A stretch of DNA of 64,000 bases from Clostridia bacterium (GTDB lineage Bacteria; Bacillota; Clostridia; Christensenellales; Aristaeellaceae), in assembly GCA_017428385.1 (NCBI GenBank), contig JAFRQX010000010.1:62001-126000 (forward strand). Reading direction: 5' to 3'. The notes under the pieces are model-generated. The model saw only the letters and a program-made list of their open reading frames with translations. It was not told where the DNA came from and searched no databases. Both the position numbers and the translations under genes were made by a program. Positions 54,238-62,603 of this stretch are shown here, one piece after another (position 1 is the stretch's first letter; each line of letters starts with the position of its first letter).

Positions 54238-54372
54238 AGTGAAGAGTGATGAGCGAAGAGTGAAGAAACTGCCGAAAGCGAGGCTTTCGGCAGTGAAGTG
54301 ATGATTGAAGAGTGAAGAGTGTAGAGTTGCCGCTGCGCGGCAGTGAAGAGTGAAAAGTGAATAGTTTCCGCA
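54238..54372. repeat. Heptanucleotide tract I with two hairpins
   Basis: Units AGTGAAG, AGTGATG, AGCGAAG, AGTGAAG at 54238-54265; hairpin CTGCCGAAAG with CTTTCGGCAG; more AGTGAAG units at 54305-54327; GTTGCC and hairpin GCCGC-GCGGC; then AGTGAAG, AGTGAAA, AGTGAAT. The same pattern of units then GTTGCC occurs in tracts D and E. Confidence 0.85.
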
Positions 54373-54382
54373 GCCATCTGCA

Positions 54383-55798
54383 TTATTGAAGCGTGAAACT
54401 ACGAAGGGCTGCGGAACCAGGACCGGTATAGGTGAAGTAGAGGGCGTTGACGCCGTCTGGAATGGCAACGTCGGCGGTGTATTCTGTCCAGACGTTGGTG
54501 AATTCCACCGGGATTGTGGCCAGCGCGGGACCGTCCCAGGAGGTTTTCACTTCGAAGGCGCCGGAGCAATAGCCGCGGACCTCAATGGTGACGGACTTCA
54601 CGCCTTTGCAATCAAAGTATTTGAAGCCGCAGGTGGCGCTGTTGAGCATATTCATGATATAGGCCTGTTCCTCATCGCCGTCTTTGCCATCCTGGGTGAT
54701 GCGGGGAAAGCAGCCGTCCGCCCAGACTCCGCCGCCGTAGCCGCCGGTATAGACAGATTCCTTGTCAGTGAACAGGTTGCAGGCAATATAAGCCGGGTAG
54801 GTGCCGCGCCCTTCCAGCGGGCCGCCGTTCAGGCCGCAGGAGGTCATCTCCACCTGGGCGATGGTGCCGTCCGGCAGGAGGGTCACTTCTTCCGCCATGC
54901 CCTGGCGGCTGTAAGTGGTGCCGTTGGTCTGGCGGTGATAGAAGATATAGGTTTTCCCGTTCATCTGCACCAGGCCGCCGTGGTTGTTGCCGCCGTAGTA
55001 CATGGGCTTGCCGGCAGGCTTATAGCTGCTGATGCCAATATCGTTGTTGCTGACGATGACGCCCCTGTACTCAAATCCGTGATCCGGGTACTTGCTGACG
55101 GCATAGGCCAGCTCGTGCATGACAATGGAGGAATAGACAAAGTAATACAGGTCTCCGAACTTCCGGATAGAGGAGGCCTCGAAAAACTCATGGCCTTCAT
55201 AACCGGAGCCGGCGCTGAAGGGACGGCTGGGCATGATGAAAACAGGTTCCTGTTCAATGGTCAGCATGTCCGCGCCCAGCTTTGTGCACATGGGACCATG
55301 ACGGGAGGTGTCCATAGGGGAGCAGAAACCGGTGTACAGCCAGGTGGTGCTGCCTTCCGTAATCACGCCGGGATCGAACTGGGGTTCATCCCCGGGCCGG
55401 TTGCCCAGCAGGCCGCCTTCCTGATCATGCACATGGCCATAGAATTCATACTTGCCGGCAGGGGTGTCGCAGACGGCGACGGCGACGCGGCTCTGCTTAT
55501 CCAGCACATAATAGAGGTAATAACGTCCATCGGGACCCTGGGTGACGTCCGGGGCGTAGAGGCAGGCCTTGCCTTCCCGGTTGTCCGGATCATCCGTCTT
55601 CTTATAGATGACGCCTTCATACCGCCAGTCGGCCAGGTTATCCACCGGCGCGGACCAGCAGACGTAATCGTTCAGACAGAAAACGTGACCGTTAAACCGG
55701 TCGTGGGAACCGTAAACATAAACCCTTCCGTTGAACACGTGGGGTTCGCCGTCGGGGATATATTCCCATCCGGGAAGATAGGGGTTGAAAGCCTGCAT
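54383..55798 (-). CDS. Glycoside hydrolase family 43
   Basis: 471 residues without a signal peptide. An N-terminal five-bladed fold carries PDGEPHVFNGRVYVYGSHD (general base region), LYAPDV (acid tuner) and HEFFEASSIRK (catalytic Glu), the GH43 layout for arabinan or xylo-oligosaccharide cleavage. The C-terminal part (VKSVTIEVRGYCSGAFEVKTS to the end) looks like a CBM6-type domain. It should act inside the cell on imported oligosaccharides; no sugar transporter is adjacent. Confidence 0.87.
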   Translation of the reverse strand: MQAFNPYLPGWEYIPDGEPHVFNGRVYVYGSHDRFNGHVFCLNDYVCWSAPVDNLADWRYEGVIYKKTDDPDNREGKACLYAPDVTQGPDGRYYLYYVLDKQSRVAVAVCDTPAGKYEFYGHVHDQEGGLLGNRPGDEPQFDPGVITEGSTTWLYTGFCSPMDTSRHGPMCTKLGADMLTIEQEPVFIMPSRPFSAGSGYEGHEFFEASSIRKFGDLYYFVYSSIVMHELAYAVSKYPDHGFEYRGVIVSNNDIGISSYKPAGKPMYYGGNNHGGLVQMNGKTYIFYHRQTNGTTYSRQGMAEEVTLLPDGTIAQVEMTSCGLNGGPLEGRGTYPAYIACNLFTDKESVYTGGYGGGVWADGCFPRITQDGKDGDEEQAYIMNMLNSATCGFKYFDCKGVKSVTIEVRGYCSGAFEVKTSWDGPALATIPVEFTNVWTEYTADVAIPDGVNALYFTYTGPGSAALRSFTLQ

Positions 55799-55889
55799 AT
55801 CGGATGCCCTCCTGTATCCATTTCCTGCTGATTATTATATATCAGTGAAAAGGGAAAATCATCAGACAAATCAAGGCTTTCAAGGGGAC

Positions 55890-55920
55890 AAAAAAAGGAG
55901 ACAGGGTATCCTGCCTCCCG
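55890..55920 (-). terminator. Terminator of the acetyltransferase-ogt cluster
   Basis: On the minus strand GGAGGCAGG and CCTGTCTCC around ATA, with one mismatch, then TTTTTTT. Confidence 0.72.
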
Positions 55921-55934
55921 GGAATAACACCTGG

Positions 55935-56387
55935 TTAAATGCTCAGAAGGTATTTCCACGCAGGTTCCTCCGGCTCATGGAAATATCCTTCCTCCACCCG
56001 GTCCAGTTTATAGCCGCAGGACTCAAAGGCCTTCTGCATGGCTGTGTTGGTGGAACGGGTTTCTCCGCGGAAGAGGTACATGCCGTCACTTTTCATGTCC
56101 TCTGTGACCCGGTTCAGCAGCCGGGAAGCGACTCCCTGCTTCCGGTAGTCGGGATGGACAGAGACGTTCATGATTTTGACGTAGTCATATTCACCTTTCC
56201 AGTTATAAATGAAGACGTTGCCGATCAATTTGTTTCCGTCAGTCATGGCATAATAGACAGCCCTTTTATCTTCCAGCAGTTCCTTCCAGTCCGCCAGTTT
56301 CCAACGGTCCGGGGCAGAAAAGCAGCTTTCCTCAAGGGCAAGAATGGCATCAAGGCTTTCAATGCCCAGCTTTTTAATTGTATACAT
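55935..56387 (-). CDS. GNAT family N-acetyltransferase
   Basis: 150 residues. ALEESCFSAPDRW at the start and VKIMNVSVHPDYRKQGVASRLLNRV with the acetyl-CoA loop are similar to RimI-type ribosomal protein or small-molecule acetyltransferases. It is the last gene of the run 58116 to 55935 and has its terminator immediately after. Confidence 0.82.
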   Translation of the reverse strand: MYTIKKLGIESLDAILALEESCFSAPDRWKLADWKELLEDKRAVYYAMTDGNKLIGNVFIYNWKGEYDYVKIMNVSVHPDYRKQGVASRLLNRVTEDMKSDGMYLFRGETRSTNTAMQKAFESCGYKLDRVEEGYFHEPEEPAWKYLLSI

Positions 56388-56408
56388 GATACTTATATCT
56401 CCAGTTAT

Positions 56409-56912
56409 TTATTTGCCGCAGGAGTATTGCTGCTCCAGCCGCAGCAGCCGGGTTTTCCGGTCGAGTCCGCCGGCGTATCCGGTCAGGCTGCCGCCTGCTC
56501 CTATTACCCGGTGACAGGGAACGATCAGGGAAACCGGGTTGTGTCCGACGGCCCCGCCTACAGCCCGGGCAGACACAGGACGTCCTGTCCGTGCCGCAAG
56601 CCTGGAAGCGATTTCTCCGTAAGTGACGGTTCGGCCGTAGGGAATGGTGAGCAGGAACTCCCAGACAAGGCGGCGGAAAGGAGTGCCCCGCAGATTCAGT
56701 GCGGGCGTGAAATCCGGAATCTTTCCGCTGAAATAACGATCCAGCCATTGTTCCGCTTCCGTAAAAACGGGCAGCTTTTTTGCCTGATGATCCGCAGAAA
56801 GGGTCGCGGCAAAATGAGCCTGTCCGTCAAACCACAGGCCGGTCAGGCCGTTTTCGTCTCCGGCCAGGGTGATGCCGCCCAAGGGGGATTCATAATGATG
56901 TGTGCAGTCCAT
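56409..56912 (-). CDS. ogt: Methylated-DNA--cysteine methyltransferase
   Basis: 167 residues. The active site PCHRVIGAGG holds the acceptor cysteine, and YGEIASRLAARTGRPVSARAVGGAVGHNP is the DNA-binding helix-turn-helix. It removes methyl from O6-methylguanine once. ATG 56912 overlaps the tail of the GNAT gene: the binding site TAAGG is made from that stop, so the two are coupled. The frame runs 24 codons further but into that gene. Confidence 0.93.
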   Translation of the reverse strand: MDCTHHYESPLGGITLAGDENGLTGLWFDGQAHFAATLSADHQAKKLPVFTEAEQWLDRYFSGKIPDFTPALNLRGTPFRRLVWEFLLTIPYGRTVTYGEIASRLAARTGRPVSARAVGGAVGHNPVSLIVPCHRVIGAGGSLTGYAGGLDRKTRLLRLEQQYSCGK

Positions 56913-56916
56913 TGCC

Positions 56917-57387
56917 TTACAGGATCTTTTCCATCCCGACTTTATAGGGAACAAGTCCCAGCTTTTCATAGAACGCCATGGCACCGGGATTGCAGCTCCA
57001 GACGTTCAGGGTTACGTTATAGGCGCCTTTTTCCCGGGCAAAGGCAAGAATATGATCATACAGCGCCCGGCCGACACCCCGGCCGCGGGCAGACTCGTTC
57101 ACGCAGATGTCATCAATATAGACGGTGGTATGCTCCACCAGCAGCTGGCCGCCGGAATGCTGCATGATGCAGAACCCATGCCCCAATACCCGGTCATCTT
57201 CATCTGAGCAGACGAAAACAGGCGTTTCTTCATCCGCCAGGATCTTTTCCAGCTCAGCGGCATTGTATTTGGTTGCCGGGCCTTTGAACAGATCCGGCCG
57301 ACCGTTGTGATGCACCATATCCACCTGGACCAGCAGATCCAGGATGGCGGGGATATCCCGCGATTCAGCGCGTCGGACGTTCAGCAT
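56917..57387 (-). CDS. GNAT family N-acetyltransferase
   Basis: 156 residues. VYIDDICVNESARGRGVGRALYDHIL is a clean acetyl-CoA motif and VWSCNPGAMAFYEKLGL the C-terminal one. It may acetylate an amine-containing compound. It is coupled to ogt (5 bases). Confidence 0.87.
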   Translation of the reverse strand: MLNVRRAESRDIPAILDLLVQVDMVHHNGRPDLFKGPATKYNAAELEKILADEETPVFVCSDEDDRVLGHGFCIMQHSGGQLLVEHTTVYIDDICVNESARGRGVGRALYDHILAFAREKGAYNVTLNVWSCNPGAMAFYEKLGLVPYKVGMEKIL

Positions 57388-57430
57388 GGTGATTTCCTTC
57401 CTTTTGTTGATTCATGAACAAGACAAAAGA

Positions 57431-57570
57431 ACCGATCCGCAACCTCAATCGTCGCCTCTCGTCCTTGGAGCGGACTCGTTGCTCGTTTCGGTTGACTCAT
57501 TCACCTCGCTTTCGCCTTTGGCGAATGCCCCACTGGGGCACCTCTCGGTTCGTTCCCCCCTTGTCCGGAT
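57431..57570. repeat. Palindromic repeat forming the tail of the acetyltransferase
   Basis: About 140 bases with two palindromes: GCCCCACTGGGGC and TTCGCC-TTTGGCGAA. It fits the intergenic repeats whose translation gives phrases such as AFAKGESEVNE in many Firmicute proteins. Its minus strand is read as the last 39 codons of the gene at 57445-58116. Confidence 0.65.
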
Positions 57571-58116
57571 TTCCCGGATCATGGAGTATTCATTCAGCAG
57601 GGTGCCGTCCTTCAGGCGGATGGCATTGGGCCGCACTCCGGTGATCCGGAATCCCATCTTCTCATACAGGGCCCGGGCGCGGGAGTTGCCCTCGATAAAG
57701 TCCAATTCAATCTGCAGGATGTTCGGATTGGCTTCCGCGATGCGGATCATTTCCTGCATCATGACTGTACCGAGCCCCTGGTTCCAGTACTCCTTCACCA
57801 GCGCAATTCCGACGCTGGCACGGTGCTTCAGCTTGAGGTTTGTGGTCCAGCGGATCTGGGCGGTACCGACCACTTTCCCGTCCGCCAGGGCGGTGAGGAA
57901 AGCTTCGGTGTCGGAATTGTTTATACTTTCAAGGAATACTTTCTCAGATTCCGGGGTATACTGACCGCATTCCTCGGGATAGCGGAGGAGAAACTCCGTT
58001 TCACAGGCAGTCTGATACAGATAATCAAGAATGCCCTGGATATCTTCCTCCCGCGGACTGCGGATCAGCGCCTGCCTGCCATTCTTCATGGTATACTCTG
58101 TCTCTTTGATAATCAT
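57445..58116 (-). CDS. GNAT family N-acetyltransferase with repeat-derived C-terminus
   Basis: 223 residues. The GNAT fold ends near residue 184 (LLNEYSMIREIR). VGIALVKEYWNQGLGTVMMQEMI is the acetyl-CoA loop and NSRARALYEKMGF the last motif, as in RimJ/RimL relatives. Residues 185-223 (starting TRGERTERCPSG) are hydrophilic and come from the palindromic repeat, not from the family. It begins the acetyltransferase-ogt run. Confidence 0.82.
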   Translation of the reverse strand: MIIKETEYTMKNGRQALIRSPREEDIQGILDYLYQTACETEFLLRYPEECGQYTPESEKVFLESINNSDTEAFLTALADGKVVGTAQIRWTTNLKLKHRASVGIALVKEYWNQGLGTVMMQEMIRIAEANPNILQIELDFIEGNSRARALYEKMGFRITGVRPNAIRLKDGTLLNEYSMIREIRTRGERTERCPSGAFAKGESEVNESTETSNESAPRTRGDD

Positions 58117-58313
58117 GGTGCCGCCTCCGCTTCTGTTCTTTTTCCTGTGTGTTTAGCGATCATGATAGCAGACGGAAACGTGTACCGTCAACCGGAATAA
58201 AAACAATACAAAAACAAGGCCGGCTGTCACAAAAGACGGAGTCAGTCGTTTAATAGGACAGAGAGGTTTTGGCGGAGCTGCCGTCAGGCTGGTTCAAAAT
58301 GGGGGAAGCGCGT

Positions 58314-59126
58314 ATGAAACAATCCGGTAAAAAGGTCTGGTACAATCACAAGGGAACGGTCATTGTATTTGTTGTGCTGCGCATCCTGGTCGCGCTGACC
58401 GCTGTGCTTTCCATCCTCCGCGGTGACTATGAATCGGTCTTTATCGCGGCGGTTACCTTTTTCCTCCTGCTGCTTCCCAGCATCCTGTCCAGAAAGCTGC
58501 GGATTGAGCTGCCGAGTACCCTGGAGATATTCCTGCTGATTTTTATCTTCGCGGCAACGATCCTGGGGGAAATCAACAAGTTTTATGTGCGTGTGCCTCA
58601 CTGGGATACAGTGCTGCATACGATCAACGGGTTCTGTTTCGCGGCCATCGGTTTTGCGCTGGTGGACATGCTGAACCGGCATGAGCGGGTTTCCCTCCGG
58701 CTGTCCCCGGTTTTCCTGGCGATTGTGGCATTCTGCTTTTCCATGACCATCGGTGTGTTGTGGGAGTTTTATGAATACACTGGCGACCGGCTCTTTGTGC
58801 TGGACATGCAGAAAGATACTGTGATCCAGGAGTTCAACTCCGTGACCCTGGATGAAACCCAGAACAATATTCCGATCCAGGTGAAGGACATCGCGGACGT
58901 GGCGGTTATCCATTCAGACGGGAGCGTCCAGCCGCTGGGAGTCGGTGGTTACCTGGACCTGGGCATTCATGACACCATGAAGGACCTGCTGGTGAACATG
59001 GTGGGCGCGGTGGTGTTCTCCATCATCGGCTACTGTTTTGTAAAGCAAAAGGGAAAAGGGAAGTTTGCACCCAGGTTTATTCCCCGGGTGCTGACGGACG
59101 AAGAGAAAGAAGATAGCCTCCAGTGA
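58314..59126 (+). CDS. Membrane protein, YjdF/DUF2238-like layout
   Basis: 270 residues with about seven spans. HWDTVLHTINGFCFAAIGFALVD, GVLWEFYEYTGDRL and GIHDTMKDLLVNMVGAV follow the order of blocks seen in YjdF-like proteins, but identity is not certain. A soluble loop (TQNNIPIQVKDIADVAVIHSDG) lies between spans. GGGGGAAG precedes ATG 58314; a TTG frame start at 58269 is less likely. Confidence 0.65.
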   Translation: MKQSGKKVWYNHKGTVIVFVVLRILVALTAVLSILRGDYESVFIAAVTFFLLLLPSILSRKLRIELPSTLEIFLLIFIFAATILGEINKFYVRVPHWDTVLHTINGFCFAAIGFALVDMLNRHERVSLRLSPVFLAIVAFCFSMTIGVLWEFYEYTGDRLFVLDMQKDTVIQEFNSVTLDETQNNIPIQVKDIADVAVIHSDGSVQPLGVGGYLDLGIHDTMKDLLVNMVGAVVFSIIGYCFVKQKGKGKFAPRFIPRVLTDEEKEDSLQ

Positions 59127-59137
59127 ACAGAAAGAAT

Positions 59138-59166
59138 CCCGGGCTGATTGCCCGGGTGCTTTTTTT
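59138..59166 (+). terminator. Terminator between convergent genes
   Basis: Arms CCCGGGC and GCCCGGG with a 5-base loop, then TGCTTTTTTT. Confidence 0.83.
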
Positions 59167-59175
59167 CTTCACATA

Positions 59176-60369
59176 TCAGTCGATGTAATCCTCGGAAGCC
59201 GCAGACTTTTTCTTCGCTGTATCGCTGTAAAGCTTGTTCTGTGTGGCGGTACCGGCTTTTCCGTCCGCGGTCAGGCCGTTGTTCTGCTGGAAATCAATGA
59301 CCGCCGTTTCGGTTTTTTCACCGAAGTCACCATCAACACTGCCGTCCAGATAGCCAAGATCTTTCAGGCGGTTTTGCAGCTTTTTCACTTCACTGCCGGT
59401 GCTGCCGCGCTCCAGGGTTTCACCACTGCCGGAGGCGGGCTTTGAGCTGGAGGGCGCTTTGGAGGAGTACAGGGCTTCCAGGGTCTTCGGGCCGGCTTTG
59501 CCGTCCGCCCAAAGCTTCGCTTTCTTCTGGAAAGCGATAACGGCTGCTTCGGTCGCGTCATCGTAGGTTCCGGAAGCTGAACCGGACAGCCATCCCAGCT
59601 CGATCAGGCGGTTCTGCATGGTCTTGACCTGCTTGCCTGATTTGCCATGCTCCAGGTAGGTGTTTTCAGATACCTTCGGGACTGCGGTAGCCTTCGACTC
59701 ATTCGAAGAAGAGGAGGAGGAAGACTGCTTGGAGGATGTATTCGCACTATTCAGCTTGGACAGGGTTTTTTCTCCAACCTTGCCGTCCGCAGTCAGGCCA
59801 TGATCCTTCTGGAAAGCAATAACGGCCTTTTCTGTTGCCGGACCGAAATCGCCGTCTGCGGAGCCTTTGTAGTATCCCAGTTCCTTCAGGCGCTTCTGTA
59901 CCTCACGTACAGCGTCGCTGTCAGTAAAGCCCTTCTGCAGGCTCTTGGGAGTAGGAGAAGGAGCGTCGGCCGGCACAGGGGTTGAGGTGGGAGAAGTGGT
60001 AGTGATGATGGGACCGGCGGTGTTAAAGTAATCCGGAACAGGGGTGGCTTCGCTGCCCACCGGCTGAGGAGTGACGGCAGAGGTCAGGTCTATCCAGCCG
60101 TTTGAGTCGTCGGTAAAGGTCTGGTCTGAACCGGGAGTGGATTCTGTATAATCCGTGGGTTCAGATTCGGGTGTCTCTGCAGGCGGCTGGCTGACGTCCG
60201 TCGTATCCGGGAAGATGACCTGGGGCTGTGCCGGCGGAACCGTGGCAAACTGCCCAGACGTACCCTGATAGTTGTTATTTGTTTCATCCGTTGAGTTGTG
60301 GCATCCTGCCAGCAGCAGGCACAGTGCCGCAATCACAGCCAGTATGATCAATTTCGTTTGCTTTTTCAT
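59176..60369 (-). CDS. Lipoprotein with three peptidoglycan-binding domains
   Basis: 397 residues. MKKQTKLIILAVIAALCLLLAGC is a lipoprotein signal with lipobox LLAGC. A long Thr/Pro/Ser-rich linker follows, then three PG_binding_1 repeats separated by Ser-rich spacers: DAVREVQKRLKELGYYKGSADGDFG, QVKTMQNRLIELGWLSGSASGTYD and EVKKLQNRLKDLGYLDGSVDGDFG. It tethers the wall to the membrane. No hydrolase domain is attached. AAAGGAA precedes ATG 60369; upstream codons are excluded. Confidence 0.88.
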   Translation of the reverse strand: MKKQTKLIILAVIAALCLLLAGCHNSTDETNNNYQGTSGQFATVPPAQPQVIFPDTTDVSQPPAETPESEPTDYTESTPGSDQTFTDDSNGWIDLTSAVTPQPVGSEATPVPDYFNTAGPIITTTSPTSTPVPADAPSPTPKSLQKGFTDSDAVREVQKRLKELGYYKGSADGDFGPATEKAVIAFQKDHGLTADGKVGEKTLSKLNSANTSSKQSSSSSSSNESKATAVPKVSENTYLEHGKSGKQVKTMQNRLIELGWLSGSASGTYDDATEAAVIAFQKKAKLWADGKAGPKTLEALYSSKAPSSSKPASGSGETLERGSTGSEVKKLQNRLKDLGYLDGSVDGDFGEKTETAVIDFQQNNGLTADGKAGTATQNKLYSDTAKKKSAASEDYID

Positions 60370-60589
60370 GATGCATTCCTTTCTGTATATCCGGGTTCCA
60401 TTGCGCATTCCATGAACACGCGGGCAATCGGAAACATCGGCTGTATTCACGGGGGAGAGGGGAACCGGCCGAATCAGCTTCCATATATATAAACGATTCC
60501 AAAGGGGGATTTGTTCCGGTTTGACCGATACAGGCAGACAACAGGAAGCAAAAAAGCGGCAATTCTGTCTTCCTGAAACAAGCATGCTG

Positions 60590-60598
60590 TGGTATATT
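60590..60598 (+). promoter_or_regulatory. Extended -10 for the nucleoside phosphorylase gene
   Basis: TGGTATATT, about 38 bases before ATG 60636. The -35 is weak. Confidence 0.45.
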
Positions 60599-60635
60599 AT
60601 CCGGAAAGATGAACTGATGACGAAGGAGCGGAAAG

Positions 60636-61388
60636 ATGATTATTCATTCTTTTGATCCGGAAAGTCCGGCAATCATTTCTCCCGGTGATTTTTACGGAGA
60701 GGCACGGCATCTGTGCGACGTGTGCATCATCACCTTTTCCCATGTGATTTTTTCCCATGTGCTGGAGACTTTTCCGCATGAGCAGGTGGCGGAGATTCAT
60801 GCCTGCAACGGGATTACCCCAATCTACCTGCTGACAGTCAACGACCGGAAGATCGGGTTCTACCTGACCCACGTCGGTGCTGCCGGCGCCGGAACCGACG
60901 TGATCGAATGCCATCACATGATCGGCGCTACGAAGTTTGTGATGTTCGGTTCTGCCGGCAACCTGAACAAGGGCGCGACTGAAGGGAAGTACGTCGTGCC
61001 GTCCGAGGCGTACAGGGATGAGGGAATGTCCTATCACTACGAGGCGCCTTCGGATTATATCGGCATCCCCGGCGCGGAGCTGGTGTCACAGGTGTTTGAG
61101 GAACTGAAACTGCCCTATGTGCAGGGCCGCGTCTGGACGACGGACGCCCTGTACAGGGAAACAAAGAACCAGACAGCCCTGCGGCAGCAGGAAGGCTGCC
61201 TGGCGGTGGATATGGAACTGGCCGGGGTGCAGGCTGTATGCAGCTTCCATGGGTTCTCGCTGTACAACTACCTGATTACCGGCGACGTGCTGGATGCTGA
61301 GGAATATACAGCGGATGGCCTGCGGGAAGCCAATCATACGCTGAAGCACTTTTACCTGGCCCTGGAGATTGCCAAGAAACTTCTATAA
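60636..61388 (+). CDS. Nucleoside phosphorylase (PNP/UDP family)
   Basis: 250 residues. VGAAGAGTDVIECHHMIGATKFVMFGSAG holds the phosphate and ribose loop, and EGCLAVDMELAGVQAVCSF the ribose-contact Glu of the trimeric/hexameric uridine and purine phosphorylase fold. It splits a nucleoside with phosphate for base salvage. Substrate base is not clear. Confidence 0.85.
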   Translation: MIIHSFDPESPAIISPGDFYGEARHLCDVCIITFSHVIFSHVLETFPHEQVAEIHACNGITPIYLLTVNDRKIGFYLTHVGAAGAGTDVIECHHMIGATKFVMFGSAGNLNKGATEGKYVVPSEAYRDEGMSYHYEAPSDYIGIPGAELVSQVFEELKLPYVQGRVWTTDALYRETKNQTALRQQEGCLAVDMELAGVQAVCSFHGFSLYNYLITGDVLDAEEYTADGLREANHTLKHFYLALEIAKKLL

Positions 61389-61391
61389 AAA

Positions 61392-61438
61392 GCAAACAAA
61401 GGGAGGCACTTCGCATGGAAGTGCCTCCTTCTTGTTTG
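61392..61438. terminator. Bidirectional terminator
   Basis: Stem GGAGGCACTTC with GAAGTGCCTCC, flanked by AAACAA and TTGTTT, between convergent genes. Confidence 0.8.
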
Positions 61439-61462
61439 GACTGACTGGAGAATGTGAATGGA

Positions 61463-61909
61463 TTACTGCTGCCTTTGCTCCAGTTCCTGATTGATCCGGT
61501 CAGCCAGCTTTTTCTGATGGCGGTAGGACAGGACAAAAACGATAAAGGCGGTCAGGAGCATAAAGAGGATTGCCAGCAGGGCGGGAAGCAGACCCCGGTC
61601 CAGGGGGATCCCTCCAGCCAGGAAGGCGATTACCAGCATCACGGTGCATCCGATTGACATGTATATCGCAGTCTGCACCGGGTGGCTCCATTTTTCATTG
61701 GTGTAAACAATACCGGACAGGCCAAAGCCGAGACCGATGCCCAAAGTGCCCAATGCCATTTTAGTGATCGCATACCCGGAGAGGGAACAGGTGCCGCCCC
61801 GGTTCAGATCATTGATCAGGGCGCAGAGCAGGAACAGAAACGAAGAGATCGCGACGGTCTTTTTGGTGAACTGCATCACAAAGGCGGCGTTTTCTTTCTT
61901 TATTTTCAT
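61463..61909 (-). CDS. DUF3021 membrane protein
   Basis: 148 residues with four spans. SSFLFLLCALINDLNRGG and GLGFGLSGIVYTNEKW fit DUF3021, which is encoded with LytTR regulators in Firmicutes and probably restrains or senses for them. ATAGGAGGAA precedes ATG 61909. It follows the LytTR gene by 11 bases. Confidence 0.85.
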   Translation of the reverse strand: MKIKKENAAFVMQFTKKTVAISSFLFLLCALINDLNRGGTCSLSGYAITKMALGTLGIGLGFGLSGIVYTNEKWSHPVQTAIYMSIGCTVMLVIAFLAGGIPLDRGLLPALLAILFMLLTAFIVFVLSYRHQKKLADRINQELEQRQQ

Positions 61910-61920
61910 AATAATTCCTC

Positions 61921-62355
61921 CTATAAACCTAAATAGCTTTTGAGATCCGGCAAGTATTTCCTGGAAACATAGTCGGAAAGTCCGTTTTTCATTTTCAGAA
62001 GCAAACTGCCTCCGAATCCTGCTTCCACGCTCTGGATGCAGGAAAGGTTCACAGCGCATGCCTTTGAAATCTGCAGGAAACCGTCGCCCAGTTGATTCAG
62101 TAATTCATACAGTCTCTTCCGGGAAGTGAAACTGTCCTTTTGCGTGTAGAGCTTAGTTTCGCCACTTTCCACACGTACCATATAGATTTCCTGCGGCATA
62201 AAGAGAATGGTCCGCCCATTTTGTTCCGCCAGAACCGGACTGTTTTTAGCCTGCAGGATATCCAGGGCACGCTGGATTTCCGGTGTCAGTCGGTCCGTGT
62301 ATATGACTGCCAGGGGAGTCGTGTGTTCAGGAGCAACTTCAAGCTTAACCTGCAT
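61921..62355 (-). CDS. LytTR-type DNA-binding regulator
   Basis: 144 residues. A short N-terminal part is followed by a LytTR domain (ETKLYTQKDSFTSRKRLYELLNQLGDGF then QISKACAVNLSCIQSVEAGFGG). It lacks a receiver domain, so signalling is through the DUF3021 protein, not phosphorylation. Three TTGAGT repeats upstream may be its own binding sites. ATG 62355 has AGGAAG upstream. Confidence 0.85.
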   Translation of the reverse strand: MQVKLEVAPEHTTPLAVIYTDRLTPEIQRALDILQAKNSPVLAEQNGRTILFMPQEIYMVRVESGETKLYTQKDSFTSRKRLYELLNQLGDGFLQISKACAVNLSCIQSVEAGFGGSLLLKMKNGLSDYVSRKYLPDLKSYLGL

Positions 62356-62373
62356 AAAAGATCTTCCTTCCTG

Positions 62374-62405
62374 TTGAGTGCACATCAACTTGAGTTAGGT
62401 TGAGT
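62374..62405. repeat. Three TTGAGT direct repeats
   Basis: Copies begin at 62374, 62390 and 62400, with a TCAA in inverted orientation at 62385-62388. They lie between the LytTR gene and a minus-strand -10 (TATACT near 62402-62407), the right place for autoregulation. Confidence 0.5.
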
Positions 62406-62575
62406 ATAATATATAAGGAGAACAGCGTTTTGTCATCTGTTTGGAGGTAAGAGGCTGATTTTGGCAGGTAAAATGCAGAGACAGCGCCACAAAAGCTGTG
62501 TTTGACAGATATCCCCCGCACACAGTCGCAAGGAACATCGGATCCCGGCTTGTACAATCCATCATCGCAGAAAAA

Positions 62576-62603
62576 ACAGTCGTGACCATTGCGGTCACGA
62601 CTG
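62576..62603 (-). terminator. Terminator overlapping the stop of the nitrilase-like gene
   Basis: Perfect 11-base arms CAGTCGTGACC (62576-62586) and GGTCACGACTG (62593-62603). The TGA stop (62595-62597 on the minus strand) lies in the stem. On that strand TTTTTT follows. Confidence 0.75.

Noticed and set aside
54238..54372. A CRISPR array
   Set aside because: The unit is seven bases with no spacers and no cas genes nearby.
54386..55831. A 481-codon plus-strand frame opposite the GH43 gene
   Set aside because: It mirrors the real gene in the opposite strand, and the GH43 motifs on the minus strand are clear.
59176..60585. A 469-residue start for the peptidoglycan-binding lipoprotein
   Set aside because: The lipoprotein signal begins at ATG 60369, with a binding site; upstream codons are intergenic.
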